From Hafnia paralvei ATCC 29927 (GTDB taxonomy: Bacteria; Pseudomonadota; Gammaproteobacteria; Enterobacterales; Enterobacteriaceae), in contig NZ_LXET01000009.1 in the NCBI RefSeq assembly GCF_001655005.1, positions 43,706 through 107,705 of the forward strand: 64,000 nt of DNA, read 5' to 3'. The notes under the pieces are model-generated. The model was not told where the DNA came from. It saw only the letters and a list, made by a program, of their open reading frames with translations, and did no database searches. Of the stretch, positions 52,104-60,225 are shown one piece after another; the stretch's first letter is position 1, and every line of letters starts with the position of its first letter. A program made the position numbers and the translations under genes.

Positions 52104-53704
52104 GATTTATCCCGCCCTGGAAGGCGTTCCAGCAGAGTGAAAAGTAAGAAACACAAGATCAATAATAACAGCGCGGTGACTGCACCATCTTGGCTGCGAT
52201 AAGCCCCAATTTGCTGATAAAGGTAGAATGGCAGCGTACGGAATTGCTCATTGCCAAATAGCGCCACCACGCCAAAATCCCCCAAGGACAGAACGCAGGC
52301 GAACGCCATGGCTTGAGACAGCGGGCGCTTAAGCGCGCGTAGCTCAATCAGCCTGAGTCGGTTAATGCCTTGAATGCGCAGCGATAGACACAGCGGATTA
52401 TAACGCTCAGCCAGATCGCGCATTGGATTTTCAAGCACTTTAAGCGCGTACGGGATGGCCATAAGGGCATTGGTTAGAATCACTAATCCGTAGGCGGACT
52501 GTGGAATGCCAATGGTATCCGTGAGCAGCAAAAAGAAGCCGGTGGCTAGCACAATGCCCGGCATCGCTAAAATCAGCATTCCGGTTAACTCCATGCCTTG
52601 CCCCAGCCAGCGTCGCTGGCGCAGCACCAGTTCACGACTGCTCCACAACAGCATCATGGTTAGCAACACGGCCAGCAAACCAGCGCCGAGTGCAATTTTT
52701 AACGATGTAAGCGTGGCCTGCCACAAAATAGGCTGGACGAGCACGCGGTTAACCGCCTGATTTAAGCCATCAGCAACCACGGCAAACAGCGGGGGCAGAA
52801 TAAGCAGCAGGGCGCATAAAATTACGCTACCGTCGATCCAGCGAGCGAAGAGAGTGTCTTGCGGATTACGCCATTTGATGGCTCGTGTATGGCCGACGGG
52901 GAGAATACCGCTGAGTTTTTGGCTCAACATCACTAAGCCTAAACAGCAGAACAGTTGCAGCATGGCTAAAAGCGCAGCCCTGCTGAGGTCGTAGTCGTAG
53001 CTTAAGGCCTGATAAATAGCGAGTTCGATAGTCGTCGCCTGAGGGCCCCCGCCAAGAGACAGCACGGTGGCAAAGCTGGCGAAACATAACATAAAGATGA
53101 GCGCGCCAGCGGGCAGGATTTGGCGGCGCAGATAGGGCCATTCAACAAAACGGAACTGCTGCCAACTGCTCATGCCGAGTTGAGCGGCGAGCTGGCGTTG
53201 CTCTGTGGGGATATTCTCCAGCGCCTGTAGCAATAGGCGCGCCGCTAACGGCAGGTTAAAGAAGATATGCGCAAGCAAAATGCCCTGTAAACCATAAGGC
53301 GAGAATGCGTAATCAATCCCCAGCCATTGGCAAATTTGCGCCAGCCAGCCTTGCCTTCCATAAACACTGAGGATACCGAAGACCGCGACCAGTACCGGTA
53401 GCACCAGTGTCATGGCACAGAGCCGCAGCAATAGCTGCCTGCCGATGAATCGGCGACGGAACAGCGCCCGTGCGAGCAAGATGGCAGGGAATACGGAGCA
53501 CATGGCGGACAGAAACGCCTGCCAAAAAGTAAAACGCACGACATGCCACAGGTAGTCATCTTGCAACAGGCTATGCCAATCCGACTCCGGAGCGTGACGC
53601 CAAAGGGCGCTAAACGCTGCCGTCGCCACGGCAATAATAGCAATGGCGGCGAACAGCCCTGGAAGTAACCAGAATGGAATTAACGGCTGACGGCGGCTTG
53701 CCAT
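52100..53704 (-). CDS. thiP: Thiamine ABC transporter permease
   Basis: Inner-membrane permease made of two fused halves, each with the EAA-type loop that contacts ThiQ (QLAAQLGMSSWQQFRFVEWP, and a second near ERYNPLCLSLRIQGINRLRL). About 12 hydrophobic segments. I chose the ATG at 53704 (MASRRQPLIPFWLLPG), matching E. coli MATRRQPLIPGW, over 53716. It overlaps the end of thiB by 25 bases, as in E. coli. 534 residues. Confidence 0.96.
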   Translation of the reverse strand: MASRRQPLIPFWLLPGLFAAIAIIAVATAAFSALWRHAPESDWHSLLQDDYLWHVVRFTFWQAFLSAMCSVFPAILLARALFRRRFIGRQLLLRLCAMTLVLPVLVAVFGILSVYGRQGWLAQICQWLGIDYAFSPYGLQGILLAHIFFNLPLAARLLLQALENIPTEQRQLAAQLGMSSWQQFRFVEWPYLRRQILPAGALIFMLCFASFATVLSLGGGPQATTIELAIYQALSYDYDLSRAALLAMLQLFCCLGLVMLSQKLSGILPVGHTRAIKWRNPQDTLFARWIDGSVILCALLLILPPLFAVVADGLNQAVNRVLVQPILWQATLTSLKIALGAGLLAVLLTMMLLWSSRELVLRQRRWLGQGMELTGMLILAMPGIVLATGFFLLLTDTIGIPQSAYGLVILTNALMAIPYALKVLENPMRDLAERYNPLCLSLRIQGINRLRLIELRALKRPLSQAMAFACVLSLGDFGVVALFGNEQFRTLPFYLYQQIGAYRSQDGAVTALLLLILCFLLFTLLERLPGRDKS

Positions 53705-54678
53705 GAGCGGATCCATGTTGCGCGGTTTTGAGCGACTTCGGCTGGGGTGAATTCGAGAGCCTTAGCGGGGACGTTTAACTGTTCAAAGCCCTGTGGCAGC
53801 GTCGTTTGGATAACCGGATACATCCAGTTTCCAGTAGGCATTTCATTCTGGAATGCCGGTGTTGTGATGAACTGCATAAATTTATGTGCCAGTTCTGGTT
53901 GTTTGCTGCCCGCAAGCTGCGCTGCAACTTCTACCTGCAGATAGTGCCCTTCGCTAAATTCAGCGGCGGCGTAGTTATCTTTTTTTTCTTCGATGATGTG
54001 ATACGCCGGCGATGTGGTGTAACTCAAGACTAAATCGGCTTCGCCTTTAAGGAATAAACCGTACGCTTCGCTCCACCCCTTGGTGACCGTCACGGTTTTT
54101 TGCGCCAATTTTTGCCACGCCTGTGGCGCTTGGTCGCCATACACCTTTTGCATCCACAGCATCAGGCCAAGACCGGGTGTACTGGTGCGTGGATCTTGAT
54201 AAATCACTTTCCATTTTTCAGGGTTTTCTATCAATTGCTTCAGGCTAGTTGGCGGATTTTTCAACGTGTTTTTGTTGTAAACGAAGGCAAAATAGCCATA
54301 GTCATAAGGCACAAATGTGTTATTCCGCCAGCCGCCAGGGACAGTGAGTGTCTGCGTATCAACGTTGCTAGGCACGAACAGCCCCGTTTTTTCCGCCGCC
54401 TGCACCAAGTTATTATCCAGCCCCAACACTACGTCGGCACTGCTCTTTTGGCCTTCCATTCGAATGCGGTTTAACACCGAAACGCCGTCTTCTAGCGCCA
54501 CAAATTTCAGCTCGCAGCCACACTCTTTTTCAAAAGCGGCTTTCACTTTCGGGCCAGGCCCCCATTCCGCAGCAAAAGAGTCATAGGTATAAACCGTTAG
54601 AACCGGTTTATCGGCAGCGCTATGCACCGCAAAAGCCGTAGATATCAGCATCAAGGCAGGAATTATTCGTTTCAACAC
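53680..54678 (-). CDS. thiB: Thiamine-binding periplasmic protein
   Basis: High-affinity periplasmic receptor (TbpA) for thiamine, TMP and TPP. A signal peptide ending near VHSAA is followed by KPVLTVYTYDSFAAEWGPGPKVK, VVLGLDNNL, the PGGWRNNTFVPYDYGYFAFVYNK segment and TKGWSEAYGLFLKGEADLVLSYTTSPAYH. 332 residues against 327 in E. coli. The start is a GTG at 54678 with GGAG about six bases upstream. First gene of the operon, under a TPP riboswitch. Confidence 0.96.
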   Translation of the reverse strand: MLKRIIPALMLISTAFAVHSAADKPVLTVYTYDSFAAEWGPGPKVKAAFEKECGCELKFVALEDGVSVLNRIRMEGQKSSADVVLGLDNNLVQAAEKTGLFVPSNVDTQTLTVPGGWRNNTFVPYDYGYFAFVYNKNTLKNPPTSLKQLIENPEKWKVIYQDPRTSTPGLGLMLWMQKVYGDQAPQAWQKLAQKTVTVTKGWSEAYGLFLKGEADLVLSYTTSPAYHIIEEKKDNYAAAEFSEGHYLQVEVAAQLAGSKQPELAHKFMQFITTPAFQNEMPTGNWMYPVIQTTLPQGFEQLNVPAKALEFTPAEVAQNRATWIRSWQAAVSR

Positions 54679-54735
54679 TTTGCACTCCGTGAGTTAAGTC
54701 AGGTCGCAAAGGTCTTTGAGCAAGCGTGGATACGC

Positions 54736-54955
54736 TCTCAAATCCCTCCGCCGGTATTATCCGGATCAGGTTCGACGGGTTTCTCTCAGCAAAAAACTGG
54801 TTGCGCCCGCGTTGATCCGATGTCGTGCGGTGCTCGTAATCCTCACATACTATTGTATGCTGCGGTTACTCCGCTCCGGCCTCCATCGGCTGAACGCTTG
54901 CTCACGGCGTTTTTTAGATCGCCGATCCAACTCTGTTTTCTGCACCCCGTTGAGA
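54736..54955 (-). promoter_or_regulatory. TPP riboswitch (THI element) with oversized P3 arm
   Basis: On the minus strand: P1 strands TTCTCAA and TTGAGA close the aptamer (54950-54955 with 54736-54741), then GGGGTGC (54942-54948), CTGAGA (54784-54789), ACCCGTCGAACCTGATCC and GGATAATACCGGCGGAGGGA (54746-54780), all canonical THI-box elements. P3 begins GCAGAAAAC paired with GTTTTTTGC. Between these lie about 130 extra bases with their own hairpins, so the aptamer spans ~220 bases instead of the usual ~100. It should reduce thiBPQ expression when TPP is abundant. Confidence 0.9.
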
Positions 54956-54965
54956 ACAGCGCGTT

Positions 54966-54994
54966 ATTGTAAAGAGAGCATGTGTTATTAGAAA
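54966..54994 (-). promoter_or_regulatory. Candidate thiBPQ promoter
   Basis: Minus strand TACAAT (54966-54971) as -10, with a weak TTTCTA (54989-54994) 17 bases upstream. The predicted start falls just before the P1 strand of the riboswitch. Confidence 0.4.
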
Positions 54995-55006
54995 GGATTA
55001 ATAACG

Positions 55007-56725
55007 TTATCGAGGTTTTTCACAGCCGGTTGAAACGGTTAATTCGTGAATATCGCTTTCGTTGGATTGCGCTGGAGGCGCGAACCATGCGGATTTGAAG
55101 TCGAACCAGCCGAGAGTGTTCATCCGGACACCGCGCATGCTGTGCTGTCCGTGGAGTTTGAGCCAGTGATGAAATAGGGGGTGAAGCTGATGCTCTTGCA
55201 CTAGACGTTGGCTCCATTCCGCCATCGGCAGAGCGTTGTTACGCCACTGGCTGGCATCTTGCTGCAAATCGCCACTCAGGCAGTGCTGTAGCAGAGGCAA
55301 TTCATACATCATCGAAAAAATCGAGAATTCGAGCGGCATGTAAAAGTTAGCACTACCCAGCCACAGATCGCTTTTTGCATCGCCTTCATACCAGCGGCTA
55401 TAGCTGATTTCTTGCATCGTGAGCTCAACGCCATAGTCTGCAAGCAGCGGTTTTAGTGCCAAGAATATTGCGTGAAACTCCGAGTGCTTGGTGTACACCG
55501 TCAGCGTGAGATGGGTCAGATGGGCCGGTTTCTCGTTATCGCTAATCAGTAGGTTGTGGTGCCAGCGAGGCAAAATGCCATACGCAGGTGACCAGTAGCG
55601 TTGATGGATCTTGCTCGCTTTATTCAGCAACGCGATAGGGTTGATGACCTGACACAGCCATTCACGCACTGCGGGGTCGGAGGTGATTGCTGAGCGCTGA
55701 TCAAACAGCATGAAATAGCAGCCCTCTTCCAAACGACTTTCTAATTCATCTTTTCCGGTTTCATCGGACTGAAGCTGCACGCCTGCGTGCACCAGTTCTT
55801 CCGAAATTTCGGGTAACACCCAGATATTGACTTCATCGATTAGCGCGCGAAAACCAAAGTAGTCGTCATAGGCGCGGATTTTAAGCTGAGTCTGGGTATT
55901 ACGTACCACCTGATAGGGCCCAGTCCCGATGGGGGAGCGAGTAAAATTGGGCAGTGATTTCCATTCGCGCGGTAGAATCATGGCGTTGACGCTGCCGAGT
56001 AGCCACGGTAGCCACTCATCTGGCGTGCTTATTTGAATATCAATAACGTACGGATTTGGGGAGGTAATGCTTTTCAGATGTGAAAACAGCGGTTGTTCCC
56101 GCAGCCGTTCAAGAGAGTGGATCACATCGGCCATTTCTAGCTCGCGTCCGTTATGAAAACGAATAGCGGGGCGTAGGTAAAAGCGCCAATGCAGCGGCGT
56201 TAAAGCCTGCCAGTGATGCGCTAGATCGGGCTCGAGTTCCCCGTTTTCCTCATTTAGCTGAGTGAGGCCGCTAAATATCTGTCGGGCCAAATGGGTTTCG
56301 GAGCGACGCATTGGCGTTCCTGGAAGCAAATTAAACAGCGGGCGATAGTAAAGAATACGCAGGATATGCTTACCCTGACGGAAGCTGCGTCCTAGCTGAG
56401 AGAGCAGCATTTGGCGCACTGAGCTGCGGTCGCCAACCAGTTGCACTAACTGCTCGATATGATCTTGGTCTAGCAGCTCTTCGGCGCGTAACTGCTGTAC
56501 CTGAAGGCCAGTTGATTGGAAAGTGAGTGTGGAGCGTTTACCACGTCCAGACTCGGCCTGCCAATGTAACCATCCTTGTTGCTGCATAGCGTTGAGTAAG
56601 GTTCGCACATGACGACGCGAGCAACTGAGCGTTTCTGCCAGATCGGCTAGCGTGGTTTCCGCTGATTTGCCTTGAAAACTTTGCCATAAGCGGATGAATT
56701 GATGTTGTAAACGCGACGTCGCCAT
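55007..56725 (-). CDS. sgrR: Transcriptional regulator SgrR
   Basis: Activator of the small RNA SgrS under glucose-phosphate stress. An N-terminal winged helix (LADLAETLSCSRRHVRTLLNAMQQQGWLHW, residues ~25-54) is fused to a C-terminal solute-binding-protein (SBP_bac_5-like) sensor domain (residues ~120-540, with IRILYYRPLFNLLPG and SPIGTGPYQV). 572 residues against 551 in E. coli. Divergent from SgrS/setA, as in E. coli; it normally also represses its own gene from the shared region. Confidence 0.95.
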   Translation of the reverse strand: MATSRLQHQFIRLWQSFQGKSAETTLADLAETLSCSRRHVRTLLNAMQQQGWLHWQAESGRGKRSTLTFQSTGLQVQQLRAEELLDQDHIEQLVQLVGDRSSVRQMLLSQLGRSFRQGKHILRILYYRPLFNLLPGTPMRRSETHLARQIFSGLTQLNEENGELEPDLAHHWQALTPLHWRFYLRPAIRFHNGRELEMADVIHSLERLREQPLFSHLKSITSPNPYVIDIQISTPDEWLPWLLGSVNAMILPREWKSLPNFTRSPIGTGPYQVVRNTQTQLKIRAYDDYFGFRALIDEVNIWVLPEISEELVHAGVQLQSDETGKDELESRLEEGCYFMLFDQRSAITSDPAVREWLCQVINPIALLNKASKIHQRYWSPAYGILPRWHHNLLISDNEKPAHLTHLTLTVYTKHSEFHAIFLALKPLLADYGVELTMQEISYSRWYEGDAKSDLWLGSANFYMPLEFSIFSMMYELPLLQHCLSGDLQQDASQWRNNALPMAEWSQRLVQEHQLHPLFHHWLKLHGQHSMRGVRMNTLGWFDFKSAWFAPPAQSNESDIHELTVSTGCEKPR

Positions 56726-56780
56726 AAAAGAGGAACCTTTTTAGGTAAAGCTATCAATTTTTCTTTCCCTATATTACGCA

Positions 56781-56786
56781 GATAAT
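56781..56786 (+). promoter_or_regulatory. Candidate SgrS -10 element
   Basis: GATAAT ends seven bases before GATGAAAGAG (56794), which resembles the GATGAAGCAA 5' end of E. coli SgrS. The -35 region is a poor match, as expected for an activator-dependent promoter. Confidence 0.5.
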
Positions 56787-56793
56787 TTCAGCA

Positions 56794-56899
56794 GATGAAA
56801 GAGAAAGAGGTGAGTAATCATTTGTCTCTCCGACATCAAAGAGTGTTTCTGAGTAATGGTGCTTTTCACCGACCAGCAGGTCTGCCTGCTGGTTTTTTT
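56794..56899 (+). ncRNA. sgrS: SgrS small RNA, short form without sgrT
   Basis: Hfq-dependent sRNA that base-pairs with ptsG mRNA during sugar-phosphate stress. The 3' part is unmistakable: GTGTTTCTGAGTAATGGTG (the ptsG-pairing block, compare GTGTGACTGAGTATTGGTG in E. coli), CACC, then terminator CCAGCAGG-N4-CCTGCTGG and a T-run (56873-56899). It lies between divergent sgrR and setA. At about 106 nt it is half the E. coli length (227), and the missing 5' part is where SgrT is encoded; no substitute open frame is visible. Confidence 0.85.
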
Positions 56900-56950
56900 C
56901 TGTTATCGTACTGCCAGCCGTATTTGATAATGCCAGCTTAGGAAATCAGG

Positions 56951-58132
56951 ATGACCTCTTTGTTGACTGCTCGCCGCCGAATTAATCCCATCTATGCCGC
57001 GTTTTTGATTGTTGCATTCTTAACCGGAATTGCGGGAGCGCTTCAGGCTCCTACGCTAAGTTTATTTTTAACGACTGAAGTGAAGGTGCGTCCCCTTTGG
57101 GTTGGCCTCTTTTATACGGTGAATGCGATTGTCGGGATTGCGGTGAGTTTCTTGCTAGCGAAGCGTTCCGATCGTCAGGGCGATCGTCGCAAACTGATCA
57201 TGTTTTGTTGCGCAATGGCGGTGGGAAACTGCCTGTTGTTTGCGTTTTGTCGCAGTTATTTGTTGCTGATCTCCGCAGGCGTTTTCTTGGCAGCGCTGGC
57301 GAATACGGGAATGCCGCAGATTTTTGCCTTAGCGCGTGAATATGCCGACCGTTCAGCCAGCGAAGTTGTGATGTTTAGTTCGGTGATGCGAGCACAGCTC
57401 TCTTTGGCATGGGTGATTGGGCCGCCGCTTTCATTCATGCTGGCGCTGAATTACGGCTTCACTTTTATGTATTTGATTGCTGCTGCCGTGTTTATTCTTG
57501 CGATTGTGCTGGTGGCCTTTATGTTGCCATCAATGCCCCGCACAGAAACCACGGGTGAAGCCGTCGTTATTCCCACCAATGCGTTTGGCGACAAAAACGT
57601 GGTGATGCTGTTTATCTCCTCCATGCTGATGTGGACCTGCAATACCATGTATATCATTGATATGCCGCTGTATATCACGCAAGATCTTGATCTGCCAGAA
57701 AATTTGGCAGGGCTCTTGATGGGGACTGCTGCAGGTTTAGAGATTCCCGCGATGATTCTAGCGGGTTACTACGTTAAACGTTTTGGCAAACGTAACATGA
57801 TGCTGTTTGCCGTTGCCGCTGGGGTCTTATTTTATGCCGGTTTGGTGTTGTTTAAATTCAAATTGGCATTGATGGTGTTGCAGTTGTTTAACGCGGTGTT
57901 CATCGGAATTATTGCCGGTATCGGCATGCTCTATTTTCAAGATTTAATGCCGGGTCGAGCGGGCAGTGCGACGACGCTATTCACTAACAGTATTTCGACC
58001 GGTGTGATTATGGCAGGGGTATTACAAGGCGCGCTGGCTGAAACATTAGGCCACTACGCGGTATATTGGCTAGCGACAGCGCTGGCGATAGTGGCCTTGA
58101 TTTTGTGCTTGCGAGTGCGAGATGTGCCTTAG
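56951..58132 (+). CDS. setA: Sugar efflux transporter SetA
   Basis: Major-facilitator sugar exporter that relieves glucose-phosphate stress. 393 residues (E. coli 392) with 12 hydrophobic segments. Conserved blocks: ITGIAGALQAPTLSLFL near residue 25, LAKRSDRQGDRRKL (MFS loop 2-3 motif), ALAREYADRSASEVVMFSSVMRAQLSLAWVIGPP, and GTAAGLEIPAMILAGYYVKRFGKR. It follows SgrS and in E. coli is co-transcribed with it. Stops five bases before the convergent rtcR, with no terminator between. Confidence 0.95.
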   Translation: MTSLLTARRRINPIYAAFLIVAFLTGIAGALQAPTLSLFLTTEVKVRPLWVGLFYTVNAIVGIAVSFLLAKRSDRQGDRRKLIMFCCAMAVGNCLLFAFCRSYLLLISAGVFLAALANTGMPQIFALAREYADRSASEVVMFSSVMRAQLSLAWVIGPPLSFMLALNYGFTFMYLIAAAVFILAIVLVAFMLPSMPRTETTGEAVVIPTNAFGDKNVVMLFISSMLMWTCNTMYIIDMPLYITQDLDLPENLAGLLMGTAAGLEIPAMILAGYYVKRFGKRNMMLFAVAAGVLFYAGLVLFKFKLALMVLQLFNAVFIGIIAGIGMLYFQDLMPGRAGSATTLFTNSISTGVIMAGVLQGALAETLGHYAVYWLATALAIVALILCLRVRDVP

Positions 58133-58137
58133 GTAAT

Positions 58138-59715
58138 TTATTCTCCTTTGATGATCTCCCAACTTAGCCCAAAACGCGCCAGATATTTACGTAGACGGTC
58201 GGCGTCATTGGGCTGTTTTTTCAGTTGGCGTGATACGGAGAATAGCTTACGTCCTGCCTCGGATAAGCTGTCTGACGAGCGGCAGACGCTGATCACGCTG
58301 GCTAATTGGCTGCGATCGAACAGATCTAACTCGGGAAGATCGGGTAAAATTTCTGGCTGATCTTTTTGCCAGTTTTGTTGTAGCCGAGCGATTTCTTCTT
58401 GTACCAGTTCGTCATCAATACGGCCTGTATCCGCAAGTGTTGCCATACGGGTGACCGAAGCCGCTAGTTCACGGAAGTTTCCTCGCCATTCAGCCTGCTC
58501 GGAACAGGCAAATTGCAGATAGCGTTGACGTGCTTCTTTATTGAAACGCACCTGTGCTTGCTGTTCTTGGCTATAGCGGTTGAGTTCAAAATCCAGATTC
58601 GGCTCTATATCTTCTCGCCGCTGCGCCAAGCTGGGGAGAGGAAAAGTCCACATATTGATGCGCGCATATAAATCCTCGCGAAAACGTCCTTGCTTGACCC
58701 ATTGCCGCATATCGCGATGGGTGCCTGCAATGAGTTGAAAATCGCTGGAAACCTCTTTATCTGAGCCAAAAGGTAAAAACCTTTTTTCTTCGATTACTTT
58801 GAGCAGCATGGCCTGTTCATCGAGTCCTAACTCTCCGATCTCGTCCAAAAACAGCACGCCGCCGTCGGCTTCTCGCAGCAGGCCGCTACGCGCCTGTAGC
58901 GCACCGGTAAATGCCCCTTTGATGTGACCAAACAAGGTTGACATCGCGTTGTCCCCGCGTAGCGTCGCACAGTTTACGGCCACAAATCGCCCGCTAACTT
59001 TATGCCGTGATTGTCTCAACTGGTAAATACGCTGTGCCAAAAATGACTTACCCGCCCCGGTGGGGCCAGTCAGCAGAATAGGTGCCGTCGAACGTAAGGC
59101 AACGCGTTCAATCTGATCAATCAGCGTATTGAAGGTGGCATTACGAGTGGCAATCCCCGATTTCAAAAATGAAATTGAAGCCTGCTGTTCACGCTGGAAG
59201 CGACGAGTTAATTTGCTATAGCGACTAAGGTCAAGATCGATAATGGAGTAAACACCGGCGGGAGTGGCCTCAGTTTTCTCTTGGCTTTTAGGCGCTGGCG
59301 AGGTTTGTAGCAGGCTGGCTGGGAAATAGCGGGCTTCAGCGAGCAGGAACCAGCAAATTTGTACCACATGGGTGCCGGTGGTGATGTGGATTAAATACTC
59401 TTCGTTATCGGTATCGAAAGGGTAATGGGTGGCAAAGTCGAGAAATGCAGTATAAACCTCTTCAAAATCCCACGGGTCGTGCAGATTAACTTGATGCAGG
59501 CAAACCTGAGTGCTGCCGAGCTGGGCAATATCATCGCTTACCTGCTGCGCCATGCCGAGATCTCTTGGCTGATACAGAAGTTCGAGCCGGTCAATGGGCA
59601 AATCAGGCTGTTGGCATAGTCCTACCGTCGGTCGCCATTTATTCCAACGATTTGCTCGTTTACCGCGCTTATCCAGAACAGTGCCCAGCACACCAATAAC
59701 GACTCTGCGCTTCAT
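58138..59715 (-). CDS. rtcR: Sigma-54-dependent RNA-repair regulator RtcR
   Basis: Enhancer-binding activator with an N-terminal CARF-like (CRISPR-associated Rossmann fold) sensor (residues 1-~175, with VVIGVLGTVLDKRGK and IHITTGTHVVQICWFLLAEA), a sigma-54 AAA+ domain (Walker A LTGPTGAGKSF, GAFTGA loop in IKGAFTGALQ, Walker B GGVLFLDEIGEL) and a C-terminal helix-turn-helix. 525 residues against 532 in E. coli. In E. coli it senses an RNA-damage ligand and turns on rtcBA. Here it is divergent from a sigma-54 promoter driving RNAs, a slipin and an RlaP-like gene instead. Confidence 0.95.
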   Translation of the reverse strand: MKRRVVIGVLGTVLDKRGKRANRWNKWRPTVGLCQQPDLPIDRLELLYQPRDLGMAQQVSDDIAQLGSTQVCLHQVNLHDPWDFEEVYTAFLDFATHYPFDTDNEEYLIHITTGTHVVQICWFLLAEARYFPASLLQTSPAPKSQEKTEATPAGVYSIIDLDLSRYSKLTRRFQREQQASISFLKSGIATRNATFNTLIDQIERVALRSTAPILLTGPTGAGKSFLAQRIYQLRQSRHKVSGRFVAVNCATLRGDNAMSTLFGHIKGAFTGALQARSGLLREADGGVLFLDEIGELGLDEQAMLLKVIEEKRFLPFGSDKEVSSDFQLIAGTHRDMRQWVKQGRFREDLYARINMWTFPLPSLAQRREDIEPNLDFELNRYSQEQQAQVRFNKEARQRYLQFACSEQAEWRGNFRELAASVTRMATLADTGRIDDELVQEEIARLQQNWQKDQPEILPDLPELDLFDRSQLASVISVCRSSDSLSEAGRKLFSVSRQLKKQPNDADRLRKYLARFGLSWEIIKGE

Positions 59716-59776
59716 TGTTTATCCTAAATTATAAATGACGATATTTTAAGATAACTTTACACGCATTTGCTTCAAG

Positions 59777-59794
59777 GCGATATCGCGAGCGATA
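59777..59794. promoter_or_regulatory. Candidate RtcR upstream activating site
   Basis: Overlapping inverted repeats GCGATATCGC (59777-59786) and TATCGC-GA-GCGATA (59781-59794), about 60 bases upstream of the -24 element, between divergent rtcR and the RNA operon. Position and symmetry suit an enhancer site for the RtcR oligomer; binding is inferred. Confidence 0.5.
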
Positions 59795-59851
59795 AAAATA
59801 AATGTCTTATTTTTCATGTGATTAATTTTTTATTTTGCTGTTTTTAAAAAA

Positions 59852-59867
59852 TGGCACGCTTTTGGCA
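59852..59867 (+). promoter_or_regulatory. Sigma-54 (RpoN) promoter of the RNA/slipin/RlaP operon
   Basis: TGGCACG-N4-TGGCA, matching the TGGCACG-N4-TTGCA consensus at every position but one, with the -24 GG and -12 GC at correct spacing. The expected start is about 59877-59879, at the first strand of the Y-RNA-like stem. Being next to RtcR, an obligate sigma-54 activator, makes this convincing. Confidence 0.88.
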
Positions 59868-59873
59868 ATATTT

Positions 59874-60010
59874 ATAACGCCACTTGCTGGGGTCGTAGGG
59901 ATTCTAAACTCCCACCGGCACATTAAGAACGCCAAGTTGCGTTATCTGCGATGTGTTCTGCCAGCGGTAGATGGCCTGGTTAACCTGGGTTCGAATCCCA
60001 GAACATCAAA
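59874..60010 (+). ncRNA. YrlA-like RNA: Y-RNA stem plus tRNA-like module
   Basis: A 13-base stem ATAACGCCACTTG (59874-59886) / CAAGTTGCGTTAT (59933-59945) with one mismatch encloses a hairpin-bearing loop, as in Y RNAs. Next comes a tRNA-like module: D-arm GCCA-GCGGTAGA-TGGC (59960-59975) and a textbook T-arm CTGGG-TTCGAAT-CCCAG (59985-60001). Only nine bases lie between the arms, so the anticodon arm is absent; AACATC (60002 on) can partly pair with GATGTGTT (59950-59957) as an acceptor. Bacterial YrlA RNAs have this combination. Ends are approximate. Confidence 0.72.
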
Positions 60011-60050
60011 TATTCCTGATGGGTAGGAAATTTAGAAATTTATTGTAGTG

Positions 60051-60203
60051 CCAGCCCGTGTAGCCAAGCCGTTAATGGTTACCGTCGTAGAAAACCAGCT
60101 AACACGCTGGGCAGGTGGCAAGGTCTCGTTAGCGCGAGTATCGGCTAGAGAGTTCTCCCCACCCGCTTCGCGTCACTGCCCGTTTTCTAAGACAGCGGGC
60201 TAA
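60051..60203 (+). ncRNA. Second structured RNA with tRNA-like acceptor and D-arm (YrlB-like position)
   Basis: AGCCCG (60053-60058) pairs with CGGGCT (60196-60201) as a long-range acceptor. Just inside, GTAGCCAAGCCGTTAATGGT reads like a tRNA D-arm (AGCC with GGTT). The body offers CCAGC/CGTGT with ACACG/CTGG, CTCG-N6-CGAG, and GGGCAG/CTGCCC. No standard T-loop or anticodon arm is visible. It lies 20 bases upstream of the slipin gene, in the transcript of the same promoter. It may be a second Y-like RNA or a structured leader. Confidence 0.5.
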
Positions 60204-60225
60204 TTAATCACAAGGAAGAAAAAAT

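Noticed and set aside
59950..60010. A true tRNA gene
   Set aside because: D-arm and T-arm are convincing, but only nine bases separate them, so there is no anticodon arm; no CCA is encoded, and the acceptor pairing is imperfect.
59835..60026. 63-codon open frame across the tRNA-like RNA
   Set aside because: It overlaps the sigma-54 promoter and the structured RNA, has no ribosome site, and shows no protein features.
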